From an uncultured Pirellulaceae bacterium (lineage in GTDB: Bacteria; Planctomycetota; Planctomycetia; Pirellulales; Pirellulaceae): 64,000 nt of DNA. Below, piece by piece: positions 1 to 8,264 of this stretch. Made by a program: the position numbers and the translations under genes. The notes under the pieces were generated by a model. That model saw only the letters and a list, made by a program, of their open reading frames with translations, was not told the origin of the DNA and did not search any database. Location of the stretch: contig CALDHM010000015.1 of assembly GCA_937941455.1 (NCBI GenBank), positions 1-64,000 on the forward strand. Reading direction: 5' to 3'. Numbering within the stretch: position 1 is the stretch's first letter; each line of letters begins with the position of its first letter.

Positions 1-451
1 CTTGGTGTGGAACTTTAAGAAGTACTTTGGTCGCAGCGGCTGCGCGGGCTCTCCGCAAGCGATGTCGAGCGAGGCGGCCCGTCACAACAAGTCCTGGTAC
101 TCCGGCCAACGCCAAGTCCAAGCCTGCTTCACCCCGAGCTAGCCAGTCCCGTTCGGCTCTCGGCTTGGCGAGACGCCATCTACCCCGCGGCTCCATTCAC
201 CGCCGAATTATTCCCTCCCCTCGGCGCAATCTAAGCTGCGGTGTTCTTTGCTGCGCCGATCCCGCTCCTTCACCGCCTATCGCTCCGCATTTTCAACCAA
301 AATCCCCGCTGCACCCCTTCCAGCCAGCCCCAACGACCCCTCCGTCCACCCAAATCCCACTCGCCTAGTCCCCAAATTGTTGAGTGCACCGGTTTTTTTC
401 CTCACAGATCCTCAAAAATTGAAGCCTATCGCCAAAGATTAGTGGGTGGCA

Positions 452-512
452 CATAAATTTGCCCATATATTTGCCATACATTTGCAGCACATACATTTGC
501 ACATAAATTTGC
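452..512. repeat. Five 11-bp iteron-like units, CATANATTTGC
   Basis: Units begin at 452, 464, 475, 490 and 502. All fit CATA(A/T/C)ATTTGC, with start-to-start spacing of 12, 11, 15 and 12 bases. The array is AT-rich compared with its surroundings and lies in a gene-free region. Near-helical spacing resembles a protein-binding array, but no replication or partition gene is adjacent, so the function is unknown. Confidence 0.7.
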
Positions 513-590
513 TCCTTGCCAGCGAAGACGAGTTGATGGCCCACCTGGCCAAACTCCAGTTGCAAGACGAAGCCCGTTCGCAAAGAAACT

Positions 591-713
591 GACAGAAAAT
601 TGTTCAGTCGCACTCTTGCCATGGGTCACGAGCCTTAATGCGCAAGGGTATACCGCACCGTGATGTAGACAGAGAAAATTGTTCGGTCGCATCGTTGCCA
701 AGCGTCACGAGCC
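591..713. repeat. Two imperfect ~45-bp direct repeats
   Basis: Copy 1 (591-634) and copy 2 (668-713) share GACAG, AAAATTGTTC, GTCGCA, TTGCCA and GTCACGAGCC in the same order with a few substitutions and a 2-base length difference. They are head-to-tail, about 77 bases apart. They may be a local duplication or remnants of a dispersed intergenic element. Confidence 0.65.
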
Positions 714-1394
714 GTTCAACGCTGCGCGGTGGCCAAGCGCAACCGTCCCCGGCACCTGGACAACCTGATCCTCGTGCATCTGCCCTCCTGGCAACTGATG
801 CCATTCTGAAACTCATTCGGATCTGCTGCCGATTCTGCCACCCCAAAAAACAACTCAGCAACCAACGTGCCGAACAGTATTGAGCAAGTCCCTTTTTCAA
901 AACATATTGGATTGCCGAGGAACCTAGGGACCCACGGAACTTGCGCGCGTTTTGCTCCAGTCGCACGAGAGTAATAGGACAGGCATAATCCGACCTGGCA
1001 AATGGATGCTTGCGGGGGATTTGGGGGGGCTGCAGAAAACGGGCAGTTGAGCTAGGAAGATCGCAGGCCTTGATAATGCCTGTCTTTTTTTCTCTGTTTT
1101 TTTCTCTTCTTTGTCCTTTTTCTTCTTGTGTCTTTGTCTTTCTTCTTTTCGACTTATTCAAGCCGTTGTTACAAGTGCTTGATTTGCGTTTGTTGTCGCT
1201 CGAGCTATGGTTGCTGTTGGTCGATTATCTTCAGCAACGCCACGCATGCGAGACAGCTCGGATTGGATCCTGGAATTTCCATGATGTCCACGATTGTGGA
1301 CGATCGAGCACTCTTTTGGCAAGATCGATTTCTGATCCGGTAAACAGGTGCCCAAACACAAAATGGCATTCCGCCATGAAAAGGAGGCTGCCGC

Positions 1395-2735
1395 TTATTC
1401 GTGGCGGAGGGCTTCGATGGGGTCCATTTTTGCGGCGCGGATAGCGGGGTAGATGCCGAAGACAACGCCGACGATGACTGAGATGAAGAAGCCGAGGGGG
1501 ATCGATAACATGACGACCTGAGGCTCGATTTCCTTGGCGATATCCGGCAGCTTTGCATAGGTCACTGGAGCAATTTTTTCCGTGGCGTACAGTGCGAATT
1601 TGTAAAGCGCTGGGAACAGTACACCGATCATGATGCCGGTCAGACCGCCGACGACGGACAGGACGATCGTTTCCACGAGGAACTGGCGAATGATGTCTCG
1701 CCGCTTACCTCCTAATGCCCGCCGAATGCCGATTTCTCGAGTCCGTTCGGTGACGGTTGCCAGCATGATGTTCATGATGCCAATCCCGCCGACGACGAGT
1801 GAAATTGCCGCGACTAAGCCGAAGGCGAGCATCAACATTACTTTGGTTGTGCGGGCTTGTTCTAAAAGTTCGTAAGGAACAACGATTGCGATGTCTTGCC
1901 GTTGCGGGTCGCGCGCCTTGAGAGTCGCTTCGACCAATTCAGCGGTTTTAGGGACGTCATTGACGTCTTCCACGCGGATTGTCAACTGGCTTAACTCGAA
2001 TTGCTTGGCGGAAAAAGTTCCAGAGGACCGCCGCATGATCAGGTCCCCCATGCGTCGCTGCATGGTGGTGATGGGGATGTAGACGTCTTTGGAAAAATCT
2101 TGTGCTGCGAGCGATCCGCCGATTGCGGCGGTTGCCGTTTTGGGTTTGAGCACGCCGACGATTCGATAGTAATCTTTCGCGTCGGGGAGATAGATTTCTT
2201 TATTGATTGGGTCATCGCTGGGGAAGAGCGTCATCGCCAAATTGGCGGCGATCACGCAGACCGAGGCTCCGGTTTCAACCTCACGATGGGTCAAGAAATG
2301 ACCGCGATCGATTTGAAGCCGAGTGACGTCCGCGTATTCCGGAGTGCAACCTACAAGGCGGCCATCGACGGGTTTCACGTTCGGGTTGGCGGTGTTGGCG
2401 AATTTGTCTTTAACTTCGCGGATCGGCAAGACATCGACGATCGTCGGAATTGTGTTGGCGAGGATTCGATGTTCGGATCGTAAGAGGCCGAACGGAGTCA
2501 CCATGCGGGAGCTACCGCCACCGGTATCGGGAGGTTCCACGGAGCGAACGATGATGTTTTCAGCGCCGAGTTCTTCGATTTGCTTTTGCGCTTTTTGGCT
2601 GATCCCTTCACCAACGGCCAGCAGCCAAATGACGCTCGCGACTCCAATGAGAATCCCGAGTACAGTCAGGGCCGACCGCATGGGATGAAGGAACAGGCTT
2701 TTGACGCCTAATTGCCAGGTACGGAGGTTGAACAT
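1395..2735 (-). CDS. ABC transporter permease, MacB/FtsX type
   Basis: A 446-residue inner-membrane permease. An N-terminal transmembrane helix (about 20-42, with the family's PMRSALTVLGILIGVASV stretch) is followed by a large periplasmic MacB-type core domain (about 45-290). Three C-terminal helices (about 300-430) carry the FtsX-domain TRTEIGIRRALG-like stretch, here TREIGIRRALGGKR. This is the normal layout and length for MacB-like permeases whose ATPase is a separate protein. It is the last gene of a minus-strand operon after the adaptor and ATPase, 85 bases past the ATPase stop. The complex probably uses ATP to drive export or envelope remodelling with a TolC-type partner, perhaps the one encoded at 8265. 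The substrate is unknown. Confidence 0.92.
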   Translation of the reverse strand: MFNLRTWQLGVKSLFLHPMRSALTVLGILIGVASVIWLLAVGEGISQKAQKQIEELGAENIIVRSVEPPDTGGGSSRMVTPFGLLRSEHRILANTIPTIVDVLPIREVKDKFANTANPNVKPVDGRLVGCTPEYADVTRLQIDRGHFLTHREVETGASVCVIAANLAMTLFPSDDPINKEIYLPDAKDYYRIVGVLKPKTATAAIGGSLAAQDFSKDVYIPITTMQRRMGDLIMRRSSGTFSAKQFELSQLTIRVEDVNDVPKTAELVEATLKARDPQRQDIAIVVPYELLEQARTTKVMLMLAFGLVAAISLVVGGIGIMNIMLATVTERTREIGIRRALGGKRRDIIRQFLVETIVLSVVGGLTGIMIGVLFPALYKFALYATEKIAPVTYAKLPDIAKEIEPQVVMLSIPLGFFISVIVGVVFGIYPAIRAAKMDPIEALRHE

Positions 2736-2820
2736 CGTTGTGTCGTTATTGCAGCTGGTAACAAGTGAATTGGTGATGCTTCATTTGCCTTGTGTTGAAC
2801 TCGGGCCGTAAGCCCGTGGC

Positions 2821-3585
2821 TCACCCGGCCGTCAGGGCTGGGATGGGCTCGCTGGGATTTGCGGCCTTCGCCAAGACTTCGGGCGGGAACACCTTGCGAT
2901 GCGTGTTGATCACATCGGATTGGATCAAGCCGTCACGGAGGCGAATCACTCTCTTGGCGTGTTCAGCGACTTCATCTTCGTGGGTCACCATAATGATGGT
3001 CCGTCCCTCGTCGTTGAGTTTTTGGAACAGTGCCAAAATTTCTGCGGTCGTTACGGAGTCGAGGTTTCCCGTCGCCTCATCGGCCAGGATGAAGTACGGG
3101 TCGTTAACCAGTGAGCGAGCGATGGCGACTCGTTGTTGTTGCCCCCCCGACAGTTGCGTCGGCCTATGATCGAGGCGTTCACCGAGCCCCACCATTTTGG
3201 CGAGGGCGATGGAACGTTGCCGGGACTTGGCATTGATCCGATCCATGTAGTACAGCGGGACTTCGATGTTTTCGACGACCGTCAGCTGCTGAATCAGGTT
3301 GTACGATTGGAAAACAAAACCCAATCGCGACGCACGAATTTCCGACAATTGATCGTCGTTCATTTGGGCAACGTCATCGTCGCCCAAAAAATATGATCCG
3401 CTGGTTGGTTTATCCAGGCAGCCGAGCAGGTTCAGTAAAGTGCTTTTTCCCGACCCTGACGGACCCATGATCGCCACGTAGTCACCGGCGGGAACATCGA
3501 AGGAGACTCCGCGCAGAGCGCGCACTGTCTCGCTCTTGAGAACGTAGTGCTTTTCGAGGTTGCGAATGCGAACCGCGAGGTTCAT
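2821..3585 (-). CDS. ABC transporter ATPase, MacB/LolD type
   Basis: A 254-residue nucleotide-binding subunit with Walker A GPSGSGKST (about 42-50), signature LSGGQQQR, Walker B ILADEATGNLD and the switch histidine in MVTHE. These are all diagnostic for the MacB/LolD/FtsE subfamily. The C-terminal tail of about 30 residues (SDVINTHRKVFPPEVLAK) is longer than in LolD. The start codon shares one base with the adaptor stop (TGATG at 3583-3587), so translation is probably coupled. It should pair with the permease encoded just downstream. Confidence 0.95.
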   Translation of the reverse strand: MNLAVRIRNLEKHYVLKSETVRALRGVSFDVPAGDYVAIMGPSGSGKSTLLNLLGCLDKPTSGSYFLGDDDVAQMNDDQLSEIRASRLGFVFQSYNLIQQLTVVENIEVPLYYMDRINAKSRQRSIALAKMVGLGERLDHRPTQLSGGQQQRVAIARSLVNDPYFILADEATGNLDSVTTAEILALFQKLNDEGRTIIMVTHEDEVAEHAKRVIRLRDGLIQSDVINTHRKVFPPEVLAKAANPSEPIPALTAG

Positions 3586-5501
3586 CAGTTGCCACCTCCC
3601 GGGGGACCGCCACCGAAGCCACCACCGCCGCCCATCCGGGCTCGCATAGCTTCCATCGTTTTGGTGATCTCCTCAGTGGTGATCTCGCCGTTGTTGTCGA
3701 CATCGGGATTATCGACAAAGGTGGCCATTCGGTTATCAGGAGAATTCCATTCAGAGGTTTGCAGTTTTCCGTCGCCGTTGGCATCGAGTCGTTCGATCAT
3801 CCGCTTCATCATGTCTTGCGGGTTGAAACTGCGGTTGCCACCGGGGCCTCCGCCACCGCCACTTCGACCACCGCCCGGTCCGCCGGGGCCGCCTGGTCCT
3901 CCTGGGCCGGGTCCATTGCCCGCCGCGCCAGTAGCAGGGGCTGCGGATTGCTGGTTTCGCAACGCCTCAGCTTCGGCTGCAGCTCCTTCGGGCAATTCGA
4001 TTCTGCTTTCCCGAGCGACTTCAGGTAGCTCCATCAAGTGCTTGTAAGCGCCGGGGTTCATGACGACTGTTTCGCCTTCGGTCAAACCTTCCTTTACCCA
4101 GACGAACTGCGAGTTGTTGGCACCGACCTTGATTTGCCGAGTCTCCCACTTGTTGTCGGCGGCTTTAACCAAGCAGAAGTGTTGATCCTGGACACCATAG
4201 ACACATTGCACAGGGACTTGCAACGCATCTTTTTCGTACATCGCCTGGATGGTCACGGATGCGTTCATACCTGGTTTGAGTTCGGGGGGGGGATTTAGGA
4301 TTCTCACGAGTACGGCATATTTTCGAACCGATGTGCTCATCCAGCCGCTGCTTTCGGCGTACTGATTGACCTTAGTCACGACCCCTTTGAGGGTTTGGTT
4401 GTTGAGGGCATCGACACGGATGGTCGCGGGCATGCCAGGTCGGATCAGCGTGATGCTTTGCTCATGAATCAGCGCCTTGACTTCCATTTTTTCGGGGTTG
4501 GGGAGTCGCATCAAAACTTGGTTTTCACGGACTGCGGCGCCCTCTTCAAGGACCCATTCGGTTCCTTGTCGGGAAGACTCCTTGCCGTAGACGACCTGCC
4601 CCTCGACCCCTGGCGGAACGCGCACGGTGCAGTTTTCGATTTGCTGTAGGATTCCTTTCAATTTGTCTTCTTCGACACGCAGGGCTTCGCGACCGTTGTC
4701 CAAGCGAACCTTGGCAGCCTCGATTTCGCTGCGAAGGAGCACGAGTTCTTTTTCGCGGGTGATTTTTTCGAGGACTTCCAGTTTCTTTTTCGCAAGTTGA
4801 ATGGAATTTTCAGCCCGCTCGAGGTTGGTTTTAGCGCGCTCGACCGCAAATTTATCCGCTTCGAGAATTTGTTTGGTTTGGAAGCCTTTGTCGACGAGTC
4901 GCGTGGTGAACGCGAGCACTTCTTTGGCTTGTTCGAGTTCTTGCAAGGCACTTTGCCGTGATGATTCGGCGTCGAACAGTTCGTTTTGAATCGCCTTTTG
5001 CTGTTGGACGAACAGCCCTTCTTCGTATTCTTTCAGCGAGGCCTCGGCCGCCTTGAGGGCCGCCTCGTTTTGGATCACTGTCGTTTGTGCGTTGGCGACG
5101 CTAACGCGTTGCTGTTCGAGTTCTTTCTCGAAGCTTGTTGAGTCGAGCCGCACTAAAAAATCGCCCGGCTTGACTTTGGTTCCTTCCGGGACGACTTGCA
5201 GAACATTGACGGTGCCGTTACGAGCCTGAACTTGGCAGCGAATTTCGACGTTTTCGCTACTTTGAATTTCGCCCTGATCGAGCACCTGCGAGACAAACTC
5301 GTCCTTGGTGACAGTCGCAAATACCGACGGGGCATTGATCAGCGCGTCTCCTTTGCCGTTCAACATGTAAAGGGCGCCACCCCCCAAAAACAAAACCGTC
5401 ATGATCGCAAAGAGCAAGACGCCCGCTGAAACTCCGAATCGATTTCGCGAGCCAATCGCTTGGGGCTTCATCCGATTATTTTTCATGGTATGCCGTCGCA
5501 T
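3585..5501 (-). CDS. Efflux adaptor (HlyD/RND type) with two C-terminal EF-hands
   Basis: A 638-residue periplasmic adaptor. It has an N-terminal membrane anchor (about 20-45), a barrel-sandwich lipoyl-like half (about 60-120), a long coiled-coil hairpin (about 120-290) and the second lipoyl half plus beta-barrel (about 290-480). A proline/glycine-rich linker (about 525-558) then leads to two canonical EF-hand loops, DANGDGKLQTSE (573-584) and DVDNNGEITTEE (600-611), and a Gly-rich tail. Adaptors usually end after the membrane-proximal domain, so the Ca-binding module is an addition. The start at 5501 is the longest; a second ATG at 5486 (MKNNRMK) is equally plausible. First gene of the export operon, it should link the ABC permease to an outer-membrane channel. 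Confidence 0.9.
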   Translation of the reverse strand: MRRHTMKNNRMKPQAIGSRNRFGVSAGVLLFAIMTVLFLGGGALYMLNGKGDALINAPSVFATVTKDEFVSQVLDQGEIQSSENVEIRCQVQARNGTVNVLQVVPEGTKVKPGDFLVRLDSTSFEKELEQQRVSVANAQTTVIQNEAALKAAEASLKEYEEGLFVQQQKAIQNELFDAESSRQSALQELEQAKEVLAFTTRLVDKGFQTKQILEADKFAVERAKTNLERAENSIQLAKKKLEVLEKITREKELVLLRSEIEAAKVRLDNGREALRVEEDKLKGILQQIENCTVRVPPGVEGQVVYGKESSRQGTEWVLEEGAAVRENQVLMRLPNPEKMEVKALIHEQSITLIRPGMPATIRVDALNNQTLKGVVTKVNQYAESSGWMSTSVRKYAVLVRILNPPPELKPGMNASVTIQAMYEKDALQVPVQCVYGVQDQHFCLVKAADNKWETRQIKVGANNSQFVWVKEGLTEGETVVMNPGAYKHLMELPEVARESRIELPEGAAAEAEALRNQQSAAPATGAAGNGPGPGGPGGPGGPGGGRSGGGGGPGGNRSFNPQDMMKRMIERLDANGDGKLQTSEWNSPDNRMATFVDNPDVDNNGEITTEEITKTMEAMRARMGGGGGFGGGPPGGGN

Positions 5502-6237
5502 TAGGAGAAATCTGTTAAAACTAAACTTTTGTTTGCCTGCTCAGTTGGTAGAGATACCGAAGGCGGAGCCGATTGACAACGTCAGAAAAGTTCTGATCTC
5601 GAAAGAACTCAGAAAGACCACAGCGTTTTTGGCATCCCACCGATTTTCCCTCGCGTTTCGCCGAGGAAATTGGCGGTAGCTGTTTCGAAGCTGACGCGAT
5701 TGCTTTTTAAACCCTCGTTCGGCCCAAAAGTTCCGTTTTCGCAGGGAAATCTGCGCCAAAATAAGCCTTTTTGGAGGGGCGAAACCTTAAAATCGATCCC
5801 TGCCAGGGGCCACGGCAAGGGATCCGGGTATCAAGCGGTTAACACCGTCTTGGTGACCTGGTCAAGCCCCGAATGATTCGACAGGTGGCGTAGTTCGGAT
5901 TTTCTGGGCTCAGCTCGTTTCGGCTTGGTGCCAAAATCGGTTAGCCGCAGGGCACTATCCGCGGTTGTCGCGAGAACCGGACGCGATCGCGTTCCGGCTA
6001 ATGGTTTTCGGACAATACCTAGGTTTTCCCGAAGGCCGACTTGGAGGCCATCTCATTGACATTTATTGAAACTGAGCAGGAACGTTCTTCGCGTCTCGCT
6101 TCGCACCGGCACGACGCAATGCACGCCATCCTTTCAGTGTTCCGGCTTGTGGCGGCCCAGTTTAGAATTATTGACCGGACCACATACCGCTGATCCGCCG
6201 TATAACCTAGCAATGGCTAGCCATTTAGTTTGGTGCC
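5502..6237. other. Divergent spacer between adaptor and DUF1992 genes
   Basis: No credible gene. It separates two divergently transcribed genes, so promoters for both should lie here, but I could not assign -35/-10 boxes. It contains a copy of the dispersed TTAGCCGGAACGC repeat (5933-6003). Confidence 0.6.
5933..6003 (-). repeat. Dispersed intergenic repeat, copy A (reverse)
   Basis: Contains GTTAGCCGCAGGGCAC, then TTGTCGCGAGAACCGGACGC and CGCGTTCCGGCTAAT, which is the reverse complement of the order seen at 13082 and 15469. The element is bounded by AGCCG-type inverted ends and can fold on itself. Confidence 0.7.
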
Positions 6238-6486
6238 ATGACATTAAGAGCCCTGCAAATTATTGCCGATTCCCGAATCCAAGAGGGGATTGCCGCGGGC
6301 AAATTCAAGGACCTTCCCGGTCTAGGCTTACCCTTGGCATACGATCCGCTCGATTATGATCCGCAGGCATGGATTCGCGAAAAGTTGCGGAGCGAGGGGC
6401 TTTCGGCAAATTCGCTTGCCGCCAAGGGGATCGATTTGGCAGGTCTCAATTCGACCCACCGACGCCTTCGCGAACCCGCTGATTGA
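6238..6486 (+). CDS. DUF1992 / DnaJC28-like conserved domain protein
   Basis: Small 82-residue protein. The segment IIADSRIQEGIAAGKFKDLP followed by GLGLPL matches the conserved core of the DUF1992 family (the DnaJ homologue subfamily C member 28 domain), in which an IQEA-type helix is followed by a GxFDNLPGxGKPL turn. The rest is a short basic helix. No J-domain is present, as is usual for bacterial members, whose biochemical role is not established. Its 3' end overlaps the end of the convergent gene at 6446 by 41 bases. Confidence 0.75.
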   Translation: MTLRALQIIADSRIQEGIAAGKFKDLPGLGLPLAYDPLDYDPQAWIREKLRSEGLSANSLAAKGIDLAGLNSTHRRLREPAD

Positions 6487-7921
6487 TGACGTTCAGGCGT
6501 TGTTCGAGAACTTCGACGCGGTCCTGCAGCGTCTGCAACTCGTCTTTGCGGGACTCGGCCAGGGCCGTGATCGCTTGTAGGTCGCTCGTCAAATTCTTCT
6601 GATCCTCCCGCAATTTGAACAGCATTTCCTCGCGACGATCGCGTTGTTCCTCGGACAACTTCAAGGTCGCCCGCGAGTCGGCGATCGTTTTTTCGATTTC
6701 GCTGGCCGATCGCGTGTAATTCTTGGTTTGTCGGCGATAGTCGCTGACCAGCGCGGGAAAGTCGTAAAGTTGTCGACGGTAGAACGTATCAACGACTTTA
6801 ACTTTGCCTTCTTCGAATTTCGGGATTTGGGTACCGTCGGCTCGTTGGTAACCGTCAAAGGCATAGCGGTTCACCAGTACCCGCTGTCCTGTCTTGAACT
6901 GGACCTCGCGGCCCAGGTGCAAACTGCGGTCGATCGCTTCGCCTTGTAGGGTGAACGGGCCGTCGATATTCAGGTTGCCGGGGGCGTCGACCCGGTACGG
7001 CCGTGAGGCGTTGCCGGTGAATTCGACCAAGACGAATTCTTCTTCGGGGGATGGTTGGAACGTTTTCTTGAAGCGCGAATCGGCATTGGCCTCGACCCAG
7101 TTGCGGATTTCGCCGAATGGCCGAAAGTCGAAGGCAAATTGATCGATGAAGTTTTCGTAGGCTTCGCTGTTTGGTTCCATGCCGAGATTCTGGGCCGGAA
7201 AAATTTGCTCTTCCAAAATACGACGATAGTCGGAGATCGATAAGTCCTTCGACATTTCATACAAGTTTTGAGCGAGGTTATTGGCCAAGATGAACGTGTC
7301 GTGACGATCGCTGGGCATTTTTTCGTAAAGGGTCCAACTCCCGGCACCTTGAAAGGTCTCATTGTCGACGACGAAGATCGGCGACAATTCAAGACTGTCC
7401 GGTTTTACATTGACCACAGCAACCGTGCCTAAAAACTCGGACGGCACGATTTTGCCATCGACGTCGAAGTCCAAAAATGCGTACAGCACCGTGCCTTTGA
7501 GCGACGAGTTGTCGGCGGCACCGTCCGCGGTCGCTGCAGTGAAACGGAAGACGCGATTTCCGGTGCCCGCATCGACGGCACCGTGACTCCAAACCCGACC
7601 ACGGCCAGTGGTGACCAATTTGAATTTCGATTCGATCCCGTAAAAGGAATCAGCGGAATAGGTTAGTGAACGCGGATCACCGTAAAGAAAGCGTTCGGCC
7701 TCGTCCTTGGCCTTCGCGAGCATCGCCTCCGATTGCTGAAGTTCTTTGAGGACCGCGGATCGTAGTTTGTACACCTTGGCTGCCGCCATCACGGCAGCGA
7801 GCCCGGCAAAAAAGCTGAGGATCAGGAACACGCTGAACGACCAATGCCAACGCTTCCACGACAGGACAACGAAGACGATCAGTAGAATAAAGAGCAATCC
7901 CGCGAAAAGATATCCAATCAT
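6446..7921 (-). CDS. Membrane-anchored coiled-coil protein of unknown function
   Basis: A 491-residue protein I cannot assign to a named family. Two hydrophobic helices lie at the N-terminus (about 2-22 and 30-50). A largely beta-predicted central region (about 80-390) follows, with a hinge around GNASRPYRVDAPGNLNIDGP. The C-terminus (about 405-480) is a long, charged, heptad-like coiled coil ending in a Gly/Ser tail. The architecture suggests an inner-membrane anchor with an extracytoplasmic body. It converges on the DUF1992 gene and is divergent from the TolC-family gene at 8265; neither neighbour gives a clear functional link. Confidence 0.85.
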   Translation of the reverse strand: MIGYLFAGLLFILLIVFVVLSWKRWHWSFSVFLILSFFAGLAAVMAAAKVYKLRSAVLKELQQSEAMLAKAKDEAERFLYGDPRSLTYSADSFYGIESKFKLVTTGRGRVWSHGAVDAGTGNRVFRFTAATADGAADNSSLKGTVLYAFLDFDVDGKIVPSEFLGTVAVVNVKPDSLELSPIFVVDNETFQGAGSWTLYEKMPSDRHDTFILANNLAQNLYEMSKDLSISDYRRILEEQIFPAQNLGMEPNSEAYENFIDQFAFDFRPFGEIRNWVEANADSRFKKTFQPSPEEEFVLVEFTGNASRPYRVDAPGNLNIDGPFTLQGEAIDRSLHLGREVQFKTGQRVLVNRYAFDGYQRADGTQIPKFEEGKVKVVDTFYRRQLYDFPALVSDYRRQTKNYTRSASEIEKTIADSRATLKLSEEQRDRREEMLFKLREDQKNLTSDLQAITALAESRKDELQTLQDRVEVLEQRLNVINQRVREGVGGSN

Positions 7922-8264
7922 TCAGTAATGCTCGCTAGAGAAGCCAGACGTTGCTTGACGATCGCGGTCCCGAAGTCCCGAATTCCAAGTTTACCAATTT
8001 GCAATGATAAATTGGGTAGTTTTGGGAGTCAAGTTTTTGATCGACCAAGGAATAGCTTCCGTTTCAGGCGTTTTCACCGAACTCCGGGAGAATGCCGCTG
8101 ATCCAATTATTTCTTAAGTCAACATCCCTAAATCCCCGAAAAACAGAAAAGCCGGAGAAACGGCTACACCCGCGTCAGTCGTTTCCACCGGCATTATCAA
8201 AAATTCGCGACGGAGGGCTTTTCCGCAATTCCCACTCCCCCTCGCGCGTTTCGGGAGAAGACCC
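7922..8264. other. Divergent promoter-bearing spacer
   Basis: Separates the minus-strand coiled-coil gene from the plus-strand TolC-family gene. No gene is visible. A GGGAG ribosome-binding-like sequence at about 8253 precedes the TTG start at 8265. No strong hairpin or repeat was found. Confidence 0.5.

Larger units (their letters stand above)
1..1394. other. Gene-free, repeat-bearing spacer
   Basis: I see no convincing gene here: the open frames are short, overlap one another and resemble no family I know. The stretch holds an array of 11-bp units (452-512), a pair of about 45-bp direct repeats (591-634 and 668-713), inverted copies of GACAGGCAT (978-986 and 1076-1084) and a pyrimidine-rich tract (about 1079-1152). 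A divergent or eroded gene cannot be excluded. Confidence 0.6.

Noticed and set aside
447-462. Sigma-54 promoter-like TGGCACATAAATTTGC
   Set aside because: The GG to GC spacing is one base too long, and the sequence is part of the 11-mer array with no gene close downstream.
604-1161. 185-codon minus-strand frame in the first spacer
   Set aside because: Its start is low-complexity Lys/Arg from the pyrimidine tract, it spans the direct repeats and it has no recognisable domain.
5535-5610. tRNA-like D-arm (GCTCAGTTGGTAGAG) followed by GTTCTGATCTC
   Set aside because: The 5' and 3' acceptor strands do not pair, the D-stem is mismatched and no CCA-type end follows.
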